A DNA stretch of 64,000 nt from Sphagnum magellanicum (lineage: Eukaryota > Streptophyta > Sphagnopsida > Sphagnales > Sphagnaceae), in the NCBI GenBank assembly GCA_021904315.1, contig CM038925.1, positions 11,286,501 through 11,350,500 of the forward strand, in the 5' to 3' direction. Below, piece by piece: positions 1 to 10,163 of this stretch. How positions within the stretch are numbered: the first letter of the stretch is position 1; every line of letters begins with the position of its first letter. The notes beneath the pieces are model-generated. The model did no database searches, was not told where the DNA came from, and was given only the letters and a program-made list of their open reading frames with translations. The position numbers were made by a program, and so were the translations under genes.

Positions 1-780
1 TCATTTGAAGTCCATCATCTACTTGGTCTTTCCCATAATCTATCAGAATGGCAAGAAATGATGTGATTGCACTGGGATTATTATCATGAGTTGGGGCATG
101 CAAGGAATTTGTTGGCTTAGATAAGTCCTTCTCTTGGGAAGAGATGTCTAACTAGTTGGGTATTAATTTGACAAGGTTGTGTGAAAACTAGCCTAGGTCA
201 CAACCCAAGAGAGAGGGAAGGTGTCCTATTGAAATTAGCATGGGTTGTTGATAAAGAAGTTCATTGAATGGGTGTTGCAAGGCTTGGATTGTTGTCATAT
301 GATTGTAAGTCAACGTCATTATCAGGTTTACGGTCTTGCCTAGGGCTATCATTGAAGGTTAACCTAATAAACAAATCCAACCCATAATATGGTGCAATTT
401 TTTGTTATAGGTGTGTCGTGACGTATAGTATTGTGGTGTACAGTGTCGTAAGGGTGTAAATCCATAATAAACTCTACTAAACAAAAAGACTAAAACTAGT
501 CAAAGGTAGAAATTATTCAACCAAAAAGAGATGCACACACATATATATACAATGCACAAGAGGAGGCTAAGATGAAATTCTCATGTATAATTGAATTGCA
601 AAGAAGGAATGAACATGTAGTGTATGTAGACGGTGGTTGTGCAATAACCACCATGAGCATCTAGAAATCCAATCTGATTATGGAGAAAACTCTTCCGACA
701 AAGGAATTTTAGAAAAATTAAAAAAAGAAAGGAAGGGCTTGGCCTTTTATACAACCACCAACAAGCTGAAACCTTAAGCA
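1..780. other. AT-rich non-coding DNA, no gene seen
   Basis: No coding frame with recognisable content is present. The stretch around 480-760 has the A-rich, stop-rich composition of decayed transposon DNA, with a short ATATAT run near 540. The reading frames are short and unsupported. Confidence 0.5.
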
Positions 781-850
781 CCTAATAACGTACAGTCACC
801 TAAGAACGTACACTTACCCTAAAAGCGTACATTTACCCTAAAAGGCATGA
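781..850 (+). repeat. Short tandem repeat, ~18 bp unit, about four copies
   Basis: Four imperfect units of the form CCTAANAACGTACANTTA follow one another; the last is partial (CCTAAAAGGCATG). Units differ by one to three bases. No coding role is evident. Confidence 0.6.
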
Positions 851-1341
851 TGGGCATGCCCATAATTGGCCATCATGTATGAGGCCATGTACGGGCATGA
901 CAGATGTGCTAACCATGGGAGGTCTAGTTTGAATGGATGGGTTGGTGCCCATCAACTTTTGCATTCTGAAATTTTGTTGATGTTTTGGTACCTCCTGCAT
1001 AATATGGGGAAAGTTTGAATGGTCAAAGTGGGATGATTGAAACCTTGGGATCCAGACTTAAATTAAAGTATGTTTTGTCACATCACATAAACAATATTAA
1101 TCATGTAAGTAAATTGCATGCACCTAAAGTTGTGTCATTGTTAATTAAAATTGTTGAAATATTGACCTCTATAGTTTTTTTAAGGGTTCAATTTTGCATT
1201 TATTTTGCCTGTCAAACAAAACACTATCATCTTGAGAGTTTAATTTTTTTGGAAAAACCCAACCAACATCCATTTTTTCCTTCACAAACAATGCTTCATT
1301 GACCACCCAATAAAAAAAGTTCACAAGTTGGGCGAACCCAT
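851..1341. other. Non-coding, nothing recognised
   Basis: AT-rich DNA. A 95-codon frame at 1015-1302 has no recognisable motif, an unusual amino-acid mix and no supporting context, so it is not called as a gene. Confidence 0.45.
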
Positions 1342-1954
1342 CCTCAGGTTGTACCATTAATAATCATTTCAAGGAATGGTTAAGGAACCAAAAATAACCA
1401 AATCATTTTTCTGGGCCCTTTTCATTAAATGTTTTCATAATTATAAATTATTATTTTCCCAAGTTTATCAATTGCATGTTCTAATATATGACTTGAAATT
1501 TATTTGGGAGTTTAAAAAATTGAAAAAATTTCAAATTTTATATTCCTAATTAAAATGGCCCCTTAAAAAATTAACAACTTCAATTTTGGAAATTCATAAC
1601 TAAATCATATTTAATAAATTAATTTCCAAATGAAAACCTAAAAATAAAATGACTTTCAAATTACCTTAGGAAAAAAATTCATAAATACGTTCCAAATTTG
1701 TGTTCTTGACCAAAAAGTTTAAGGAAAGAAAAAAATGTTACATTCCTGAAACGTTTTCTAAATGCAATGATTAAGAAGATCAAAATACACAATATTTTTG
1801 ATATTATTGAAATTTCAAAATATATGGAACCTAATAAATGTATTCCAAAAAAGAAAATTATGAAAATGTTCATTTAAATGTTTCCTATGATTTTTCAAAG
1901 TTTCATGGGTCTAAAAAAACCAAAGTGTGACATTCTTAGTGGTACCACCCAAGG
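1342..1954 (+). mobile_element. Non-autonomous terminal-inverted-repeat element, copy A
   Basis: This ~613 bp unit is a diverged direct copy of 2421-3050. Shared stretches include CAAATCATTTTT.TGGGCCC near the start and GTGTGACATTCTTA.TGGTACCACCC at the end. The right end reads TAGTGGTACCACCCAAGG, the reverse complement of the left end of copy B (CCTTGGGTGGTACCACTA), so the family has short terminal inverted repeats. The left end here is decayed (TCCTCAGGTTGTACCATTA). There is no coding capacity, which fits a MITE-like DNA transposon. I could not define a target-site duplication, so the superfamily is open. Confidence 0.62.
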
Positions 1955-2420
1955 ACAAGATTGCCCAGTTATAGAAAAATTAAACATTAATTTAAAAATG
2001 GAGCACTTCTAAACTCTAACCAACATTTGTTGGATTAAACCTATCAGTAATGCATTTGCTAATTTTATTGAAAAGATTTTAATTGTGCAAAATATATTGA
2101 AGGAATTGTTTGCATGAAAATGTACAAGTGGAAAGGTAGTGAATGAAGTACTTGGTCTATGATTGGCCTACAATCATGCCCAACATCAAAGTTGCACCAC
2201 ATGTTTTCCAACTCTTTTATCATTCCAATATTATATAAATCTAAAATTGTTCTATGAACAATCTTTGACATGTATCGTTATATCTTCTCAAAGACTAGAT
2301 TTTGTAGCTATAAATCAAATCCAAGTTTAGCCCCAACAAATCTTGTTGACATTATGCAATATTTTCATTGCATTAACATAGTTTAGGAATCCATAAGAAA
2401 CCATAATCAAATGAGAATAT
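1955..2420. other. Spacer between two TIR elements, non-coding
   Basis: About 470 bp of AT-rich DNA separate the two element copies. A 68-codon minus-strand frame (2065-2271) has no recognisable feature and is not called. Confidence 0.45.
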
Positions 2421-3050
2421 CCTTGGGTGGTACCACTAGGAACCACCTCAAGGAATCGTTAAGGAATGAAAAACAACCAAATCATTTTTTTGGGCCCTTA
2501 ACTTTAAATGTTTTCACTTATATATATATATAACTATATATATATCATGTTTATCAATTGCATGCACTAATATATGGCTTGAAGTTTATTTTGAAATTTT
2601 AAAAATTGGAATTTTAAAATATATATTTTTAAAGTTTAAGTGGCACCTTCAAAAATTGATAGCCATAACTTTGAAAATTCATAATTAATTATACTTACTC
2701 AATTAATTGCCTATTAAAAACCAAAAAATAAATGACTTCTAAATCACCTTAGGAAAAAAATTCTCAAGAAAATTTCTAATCATGTTTCAAATTTTTGTTT
2801 TTGACCAAAAAGTTCAACAAAATGAACAAGTGTTACATTTTTGAAACTTTTTTAAAAATGCAATGATTAAAAACATCAAAATACACAATATTTTTGATAT
2901 TATTGAAATTTCAAAATCTATGAAACCTAATAAATGTATTCATTAAAAAATATTTATGAAAATATTTATTTAAATGTTTCTTATGATTTTTCAAATTTTG
3001 ATGGGTCTAGGAAAATCAAGGTGTGACATTCTTAATGGTACCACCCAAAG
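2421..3050 (+). mobile_element. Non-autonomous terminal-inverted-repeat element, copy B
   Basis: A ~630 bp unit begins CCTTGGGTGGTACCACTAGG and ends TTAATGGTACCACCCAAAG, giving a terminal inverted repeat of about 17 bp with one or two mismatches. The interior aligns along its whole length with 1342-1954 and includes a (TA)n run at 2519-2546. No ORF is present. The ends do not match a hallmark I can assign (not CACTA, not an obvious hAT terminus), so it is called an unclassified MITE-like element. Confidence 0.66.
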
Positions 3051-3909
3051 AAACTTACCCCCAGTCAAAAACATCTTGCACTATTATGGTTAGCTTCATA
3101 GAATGTTTTTGTACACAATTGAAATGTAGGATGTTGTGAAAAGTTAATCCTTTATTTGTATGAGCAAGTGGATGTAATCTCCCAAATGTTGATATGAAAA
3201 ACAATTTGAATGCTTGGATATGTGCATGCATTTTATATCTAATGCTAGTTGTTATGATTCCTTTTCCATTTCAATATTGATGTTTTGCAGCTTTGTTTTC
3301 ATGCGCTCCCATGGGCATTGAAGACCGGAATCCAAAGGATACTGCTTCAATAGGTGGTACAATGGTGACCAACCCCACTTTGACCTCTTTTCATTAACTT
3401 TAATGTGCTAGTCAAATTTTTGCAATTCATGTTGAAAATTAGCAAAAAAAAATTGGAGTAATTTTGCAACATTTTTTTTTTTTTGCATCATTTTTTTTGT
3501 TGCAATTTGTTTTTTAAATTGACAGCGAATGTCCATAGCCCTACAACATACACAAGCCATAATGATTCTTCAATGGGCTATTACATTTTGTCGAAATTTT
3601 TCATTTTTTCCACACATCATAGGTAGTGCACCTCTGCCATTAACCAATTTGTGGTAGATGATATAGCTCTTTCATCTTAAGTCTTATTTGTTATCATTGA
3701 TTGTCACGTTTTAGCTGTGGGTCCTTTTGCATAGGGTCTTTACCTGATTTTTGTTGATTGTTTACTTTTTTTTTCTTTGGGTTGTGTTTACTTGTGTTTT
3801 TGTTTGCCTTGTACTTTTGAAGCATGGGTTCCCATCCTTGATTTTGATTTATAGGTTTTTTTTTTTTCTTTTTAGGAGGCGAGGGGTGAAATTTTTCCTT
3901 TTTTCTTTT
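3051..3909. other. Non-coding, T-rich stretches
   Basis: Poly-T runs occur at 3470-3515 and near 3770-3900. A 60-codon frame at 3751-3933 is a translation of these T-rich runs (Phe/Leu/Val) and is not credible as a protein. Confidence 0.45.
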
Positions 3910-4365
3910 TTGGAGTTGTTGCCATGCTGTTAGCGCAGGCCAATAATGGTGACAAACAATTTTGGAAATAAAAGTTCAATGCGGCCAATGAAAGGCTTAA
4001 TGTGGACTTATGAAAGGTCTAGTTTTTTTCTTTTTGGGAAGGAGGTGGGGAGGAAATTTTGACTTGTTGTCCTTGTTCCCATCATGATCCCTATGTGTTC
4101 CCATGAAGTTCCAAAAAGGTTCCCAAGTTGTTCCCTAAAACGTCCCAGTAGCACCTCATTTTTATCCCATATGGTTTGCTCAAAGTTCAACTCTCATGTA
4201 GGTAGGCCATAGGGAGCACATTTGTTTCTACTTTGCAAGTGGTGGTCCAAAGAGGTGCTATTATTGAGGAAAGCACAATGTTCCAACAAAATTGGTGATG
4301 CACCAATCAATATGGCCCCTTGAAAAAAAGGAAAAAAAAGTGTGAGCGCACCCATGAAGTAATTT
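3910..4365 (+). repeat. Duplicated module, copy 1, with GTTCCC minisatellite
   Basis: This segment and 4395-4870 are diverged direct copies with the same order of blocks: a GCTGTTAGCGCAGGCCAA-type start, a short codon-conserved stretch (AQANNGDKQFWK here), a T-rich run with GGGAGGA, an array of GTTCCC-containing units at about 4070-4150, CACCTCATTTTTATCCCATA, then a GGGCCAATCAA-type end. Nothing intact is encoded. The origin could be a decayed gene exon or an unclassified repeat. Confidence 0.6.
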
Positions 4366-4394
4366 AATATGAATCACAATAATAAGTAGGGTGT

Positions 4395-4870
4395 TCTTTG
4401 CAAGGGGTATTAGCCCAGGCCAAAGATGTTGATGAACTCTTTTGGGAAGAGAAATTTCATGCAGCCAACATGAAGGTCCAAATGTGCACGCAAGGTGCCT
4501 TGCTTTTTCTTTTTTTTCCCCAATTGGGCAGGGGAGGATTTTTTTTTCATTTTTTCCTAGTTCCCAATGTGTTTCCACTATGTGCCCTTCAAGTTCCCAA
4601 TGGGTTCCCATCAGGTTTTCAATATGTTCCCCAAGTTCCCAATGTGTTCCCCAACATGTTCTCCATAGCACCTCACTTTTATCCTATATGTTTTGGCAAA
4701 TGTTGTCCTCGTTTCACCTATATAGGTGGGCCAAAGGGGATGAACTATACACTTCAAAATAGAACCCTTTATTTTGGGGAGCCTCCATAGTTTCATTTTT
4801 TTGGAGTGATGGGCCAATCAAATTGGCTCATTGCAAAAAATAAAAATAAATTGAACTTGGGAGGCACCTC
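4395..4870 (+). repeat. Duplicated module, copy 2, with GTTCCCAATGTG minisatellite
   Basis: Direct copy of 3910-4365. The minisatellite at about 4558-4665 contains repeated GTTCCCAATGTGTTCCCC-like units of roughly 10-20 bp. A 130-codon plus frame (4398-4790) crosses the module and shares AQAKDVDELFWEEKFHAAN with the disrupted copy 1. The frame's later part is only a translation of the minisatellite. It is listed as a repeat, not a gene. Confidence 0.6.
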
Positions 4871-5380
4871 ATCTAATTAATAAGAGAGGTGATGTTATCT
4901 AACCAGCCGAAGTGGGTACCTTAGTTTATAATAAATACCCATGCTCTTAGGATAGCATTGGTGAATAGGTACCCCAGCTCTTGTTACCCAACATTTAACC
5001 ACTATATGCTCAATAAGCCCAAAAATGGTTCTTTTCAAAACTCTTTTGGAGCCGCCCTCTTTTTTTAAGGTGCCATGCTTTTATTGCGGCCACTCCCATG
5101 GAATAGATCATGGCAGGCAGACTTTATTCCAGGAATGCTCTGGACATGTGCCCTTTAAATCATGATGATCACAAGTTGACACTGCATGAACCGTCACACA
5201 TAGGTAATGCGCACAAAGAATCAAACCCCAATTGAAGCATGGGCAACAGCGTCATCACAGTTTCATTGTAACAGAGTTATCCGTAAAGTAAGAAAAACAC
5301 AGCACCACAACCCCGAGTTTGGTCATACACAGGGTGTGATTTTTCAAAAACCTGCTAAAAAGTACATTAGCATTCAATGG

Positions 5381-5447
5381 GGATGAAACTCAGGAAAACT
5401 ATCAATTTTGGTGGTAAACAATTTTGGTGGTAAACTGAGTTTCATCC
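5381..5447. repeat. Perfect 13 bp inverted repeat around a small tandem duplication
   Basis: The arms GGATGAAACTCAG (5381-5393) and CTGAGTTTCATCC (5435-5447) are exact reverse complements. The 41-base interior contains CAATTTTGGTGGTAAA twice in tandem. It could fold as a hairpin. The rest of 4871-5849 is non-coding with nothing recognised. Confidence 0.6.
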
Positions 5448-5849
5448 TGTCTTTCCTTTTTCTTCAGTGCCTCCACTGCTGCTACATATATTTTCACTGC
5501 TCCTAACTGTACAACTACTATAATTAGTCTCGACCATAGTGCATTAACTTTTTTGGATTGCAAAGTTGGGTGGCAGATCAAATGAGCAAGGTGTTCATAT
5601 TTTTTATGTGGTTACTAGGCAAAATATATATCAACTACCAGAGTTGTTTATTCTTGTTTAGTTTATGATTTTTCTTATTTTGTTTTATTTATGTTGGCAT
5701 TTTGTTTTTCTGCCCTGTCTAGATTGATAAGTCTTTTTGCCACATCAAAGATTTTGAACACATGCATTGGAATTTTGGTTCTTGGTTTAGATAAGGCTTG
5801 AGGTCTATTGGGTTTTGGGTCTAACATAGTTTTCAGTGCAAGTAGCAGC

Positions 5850-5905
5850 TTGAGCTACAATTGGTAGCACCCATCTGGGGGTTGGGGTTCAAGGCCCCCT
5901 CAAGC
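5850..5905 (+). mobile_element. tRNA-derived SINE head (A box and B box)
   Basis: TGAGCTACAATTGG (5851-5864) resembles a RNA polymerase III A box, and GGTTCAAGGCC (5886-5896) matches the B-box consensus GGTTCRANNCC. Their spacing of about 35 bases is that of a tRNA gene with a short anticodon region. The sequence does not close into a complete cloverleaf and the acceptor stem is not evident, so a SINE head or tRNA pseudogene is more likely than a working tRNA. The element's 3' end was not identified. Confidence 0.5.
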
Positions 5906-6888
5906 TCATTTTGATTGGTTTATTTTGGCAAATTAGTGGAATTTGGCATGTTGTGATTTCAGATTCAAGGTTCAACTATGACGCTATGCTCAAATTGGAA
6001 ACTATGATGGTGTTGAAATCAATTGATAGTTGTGCTTTTGCTCTGCAGCTGATCCACCATTGTTATTGTGGTGGCTGTGTGTTATTTGTTGTAATGTGGA
6101 AATTTTAGGGGGTTTTTTGGTTCATTTGTAGTTTGATTGATGGGCTGTAAAATGTGCACATCTTTCTTTTCATCAATAACCTGCAACTCCTTCTTTAGGC
6201 ATATGTCGCCAAATACACATCCTTTTGCAAGGCACATATCACCAAATATGCTTACTTGACAAGGCACATGTTGTCAACCCTTTTCATCACATTTAATAAC
6301 ATTGTAGCCACTCTGGCCACATTTGCAAAATACACGTTGCCATCTCACCCACTTTTCAATGAATTGTTTTTGCCAAATCAGCTCCACATGCTACAAATAT
6401 TTAGCCAGCTATGCTAATTGAAGCCTTAGTTGTGTCGCCACTTTAGCTACCGTCTAGACTTGACAAAAGAAACGATGCTCAGGGGATTCAGCGTCCGCTA
6501 AGCAAGAGCGGAGGGTACATAACACAAGGTGCAGTCTGCCCAAACCTAACTCAAGATGCCAAATATTAACTCAAGTTTCACCCGTTTCTCACTGAACGTG
6601 ACACATGCAAGCACAGCACATGTGAAGGAGTAACCGAGGGTGTGGGAATTTTATCCTGAGTAGCCAATGACAACGTGCCAGAACTGCACCAGTATCGACG
6701 GGCAGTCTACACATGGAAAACGGGCAGTCAGAAATTAATCCCGTGCATGAAGTTTTCCTCGCGACACTTGTCTAGTAGCCAAGAAAGACGAAATCCCCCG
6801 CGCATCTGCTAAATCACGTCCGTGGCAGCTTTTATTTGCTGGCTATATGCATAGCCAAAAAGAGAGATTAAAAACTAAAAGTGTGTTG
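5906..6888. other. Non-coding, with a short degenerate repeat near 6190-6290
   Basis: GGCACATATCACCAAATATG-like units of ~32 bp recur about three times at 6196-6275. The segment 6480-6830 is less AT-rich than its surroundings but has no recognisable frame. Short ORFs at 5911-6108 (plus) and 6082-6267 (minus) are unsupported. Confidence 0.4.
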
Positions 6889-7255
6889 AAAATCAAGCAT
6901 TTTTGGAAGATGTTCAATAGCCATAATTATTCAACACAACTTTAAGAAAATTTGCACGATTGCTATACATGGTTCAAGTAGGGTAGCCAAAAATATATAG
7001 AAGGATGTTTAAACACTTTTGCTTTTATAGATAGCTTGTAGCCAGATTTGGCTAAATTTTCCCATGGATGATCCAAAATCAAGTGTTTTTTCGGAGAAGT
7101 TCAATAGCCATAATAGTTCAACACAATTTTAATGAAATTTGCACGATTGCTATGGTTCAAGTAGGGCAGCCAAAAAATATAGAAGGATGTTTAAACACCT
7201 TTACTTCATATTTAACTTGTAGCCAGATTTGGCTAATTTTTTTCCCATGGATGAT
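6889..7255 (+). repeat. Tandem pair of ~185 bp 'TAGCC' dispersed repeats
   Basis: Unit 1 (about 6889-7073) and unit 2 (about 7075-7255) share AATCAAG.(A/G)TTTTT, GTTCAATAGCCATAAT, GGTTCAAGTAGGG.AGCCAAAA, GAAGGATGTTTAAACAC, and GTAGCCAGATTTGGCTAA followed by CCCATGGATGATC. A related single copy lies at 20085-20215. Shorter matches (AGCAAAATTTGGCT with GATGGTCACC) lie near 12080-12105 and 28806-28840. TAGCCAGATTTGGCTA is nearly palindromic. This is a dispersed, probably transposon-derived family. Confidence 0.62.
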
Positions 7256-8234
7256 CACCATTTTGGCTACATTAAAAAAATTTAAATTATCACAGGAACC
7301 CATTTACACGAGCGCTAGTTGGGTCTTTGTGTTGTTTGTCTGTCCCTGAGAAATTTGCTCATCTTTTGGTCATTGGTTGCTGCAAATAGATTTTCTTGCA
7401 GTGATAGACCAGGAGGAGAGGTGTAAATTGAGCCAATTATGCTGCCTAATAAGGCAAACATAAGAAGAAATGTGGCAGGTAAGGCCCATTGGTGGGGGAG
7501 TTACCAGAATAGGGGGGCCACCTCAGGCAGCTGAGGACAGCCCCAAATTTTGGTAACAGCCCATCCGAGTGCCTTATTGTGCACAATGACCTGTCACCCA
7601 CACAATGAAAAAGCAACGGCTTTACGAGATGTGCAAGAGCCATGCCAATACACTGGAAAATCTCTGACAGGTCATTACGTACTATGGAATGATCAAGTCC
7701 AGGCTGCCTGTTATGTTGGGTAAGGTGCACTTTTACAAAATGTGGGTGCAGTTCATTAGTCCCCATTTTGTGAACCATTGAATTCACTACATCCTTATTA
7801 GGTCCTGTTCACTGGGACCAGTGAATTCACTCAAAATCCAGTGAAATCACTTAGCATACAGAAAAGCATTCTGTTGTAGCGGTGCCAAGCAAGTCAATTT
7901 AGGGCCAGCTAAGCAACGCATCCAATGTAATGGGCAAGGATTGAGGCCATTCCATGATGTTAGGGTCTCAGGTGCCGCTTAGGTGGCAGATTCAACAATC
8001 CAAAAAGAAAACTTCTTGTTCATTAGAGATTTTGGTCACTGTTACAAGCGTATGTTCATTAATAGAAGATTATACATGTCATATGATGCAGTCAAGAGAA
8101 TGACCTAATTTGCCACCTTGGACCTTAAAGTGCATTGCAGGAAGGTCTGCCATGCAACTTGAGAGTGATGTACTCTTGAAAGAATTGTAGCTGAGATGAC
8201 TGAGTATCATCTCAGCTATACCTGAGATTTTGTT
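7256..8234. other. Non-coding; unassigned 113-codon minus frame
   Basis: A minus-strand frame at 7446-7787 lies in a stretch of higher GC than its surroundings, but shows no domain, no signal peptide and no homologous-looking motif. It may be chance. No splice-linked continuation was found. Confidence 0.35.
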
Positions 8235-9693
8235 GTGGCATTTTATCAGGTCTGGGTTTTATATTTTCCTCATTTTCAATGCTTGTGTGTTTTTGTGCTA
8301 ATTTACACTTGTCGGATACGAAAAGTCAAGCAAATTAAGTTCATTTTTATTTGCATGACTCTCTCCTCCTTTGTTTTTAGGGTGTGCAGATCATCATCAT
8401 CAACAGAAAGGAAGCAGGTGCCAGCCAGTCAGCCATGGCAATCTCACAAGGCTGCAATTTCCACACTTGTTTCAGCAATGCTGATTTCTGTTCACAGATC
8501 AGGAACTAGATTATCTGTGAGGGGATTCTCAAATTTCAACTGGAATGAGGCATACAGGCCTGGAGAAGATACTGCAACTAGAAGGGGAGTGTATAGCATC
8601 TGTGCACATGGATCATTGGCAGCTTTGCATAGTTTTGACAAGAATCTACAGAGGAGGCCAATGCAGCCAAAAAATTGTACAGCAAATGGGGTTCCATTGG
8701 GATCTTGTAAGCAGCTCAGTCATGGTCCTGTGATCATTCCAAGCAAGTCAGTTTTCTTGTATCATATCCATCTTCTGAGCTTTACAACAGAACAACCGGA
8801 TTTTATCGAAACTGGTACTTCTCAAGAGCCTCCTTCATCCGTGGTTTACTTGATGGACCATGCCAGGAGGCAAGACATGGTGATGATCTCATCTGTTATT
8901 CGACCTCAAATCAATCCTTCTAGGCCAGATGTGCAACCTTCTATCAACCTGAATCCAGAGCCAGATCTAACTCCTCCATTGTCAATCTCCCCCACACCAC
9001 CCACAACAAACCCAGATGTGCAACCTGATGATGTGCCTCCCTCTGAAGTTCCAGCATCCATCCCAACAGAAGTCCCTACCATCAACCCAGTTCCCATTCC
9101 AGGATTTGACCCTTCTAGAGACCCGGATGTCATTCCTTACCCTCCTTGCCTTCTGAATCACCCATTCCTTCAATTCCAATTGAAATTCCTAGTCCCATGC
9201 CAGTCCAAGATCCACCATCTGAATACCCAAGTATGCTGGAGATCAGCCCAAGAATGCAGGTAGCTGAAGCTGCTGTGACTGAAGTTCCATGAGGTCCTCC
9301 CCTCTCACCACCCAAGGTAACTCTGAATGTGCCTCCTGGAATGCCCAAGCCCGCTTTGCCACCTCAAACAATACAAATCCTTCCTCCCGAAACTGCAACC
9401 TCAATTCCTCTTCTGCAAACACCAATTACTCCTCCAAATGCATCTACCCCAATTCCTCCTCCTGCAAAGCCACCTCCAGGCACACCTCCCCTTACACCCA
9501 AGGAGAAACCAGGACCTGTTCCTCCTCCTCCTCCTCCTCCTATTCCAGAAGGTCCATGACTACCAGGCCTTCACCCCCTCCTTTCCCAGGGTCTCCATTT
9601 CCACCAACACCTTCACCACCACCTTCACCACCCATTCCTGGACCAGGGTTACCTTCACCCCCTCCATTCCCCGGTACTGTGCCTTTTCTGTAG
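8235..9693 (+). pseudogene. Proline-rich protein coding region, broken
   Basis: A 342-codon frame runs 8235-9263. Its last third is rich in Pro with Asp/Glu/Thr/Ser (DVQPSINLNPEPDLTPP, DDVPPSEVPASIPTEVP). From about 9165 the proline-rich reading continues in another frame, through TGA at 9290-9292, to a P7 run ending at TGA 9557-9559. It then continues in the third frame (SPPPFPGSPFPPTPSPPPSP) to TAG 9691-9693. So the region was probably one proline-rich (cell-wall or extensin-like) protein, broken by two frame changes and two stops, unless introns or readthrough explain them. The first ~140 residues are not recognised, and the start codon is uncertain. TTTTTAG at 8376-8382 could be an intron end, in which case the true N-terminus lies elsewhere. 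Confidence 0.5.
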
Positions 9694-10105
9694 GATGTGA
9701 TTGAACTGAGCTCTTAGACATGGAGTTTGATTTTTATTTATTTTTTAAATTAAGAACAATTTTTCAAGGCTATTGCTTACATTAGGGATAGACAGTACTC
9801 TAGTGGGTGGAAATTATTCAGTCTTTCTTGTTTGTGATTTTGGTCTGGCTTTTTGTGGCAGAGTTTTGAAGTTGTAAATATTTGTATAGGTAACAATTTT
9901 TCTTTTTAGGTTTGGATTTGCTTGAAGAAATAGCAAATAAATGTATATGCCCTCTTCAGGTCTCTACAAGTAGGTTGATGCAGTGCTTCTTTTTTTGGCA
10001 AATTTTTGCATTGTGAAAACAATTTTTTTTGCAATTAGCCTAGTAGGTTCAATAATTTGATGCCGAATATTTAACAAATATTCTCCCAAGAATTCAGTAT
10101 AATCA
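9694..10105. other. Non-coding, probably 3' flank of the proline-rich region
   Basis: T-rich DNA with no frame. It would be the 3' untranslated region if the upstream region is transcribed. No clear polyadenylation signal was assigned. Confidence 0.35.
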
Positions 10106-10163
10106 TTAAGAAATTGTTAAGGTGTACTTTTTATTTATTAAGTACACCTTAATAATTTCTTAA
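10106..10163. repeat. Near-perfect 23 bp hairpin
   Basis: TTAAGAAATTGTTAAGGTGTACT (10106-10128) pairs with 10141-10163 at 22 of 23 positions around a 12-base A/T loop. It is too short for a typical plant miRNA precursor and is not followed by a T-run. It could be the relic of a foldback element or simply a stable RNA hairpin. Confidence 0.65.

Noticed and set aside
1342..3050. LTR pair of a small retrotransposon
   Set aside because: Both copies carry inverted termini of their own and the intervening 470 bp has no primer site or coding sequence, so two separate TIR elements fit better.
5850..5905. Functional tRNA gene
   Set aside because: The boxes are present but no complete acceptor stem or anticodon arm can be drawn. 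The same holds for 31376-31440.
7446..7787. 113-codon minus-strand gene
   Set aside because: Less AT-rich than its surroundings, but without any recognisable domain, splice partner or homologous copy in the window.
8906..9425. Gly-rich minus-strand frames
   Set aside because: They are the antisense reading of the proline-rich plus-strand sequence.
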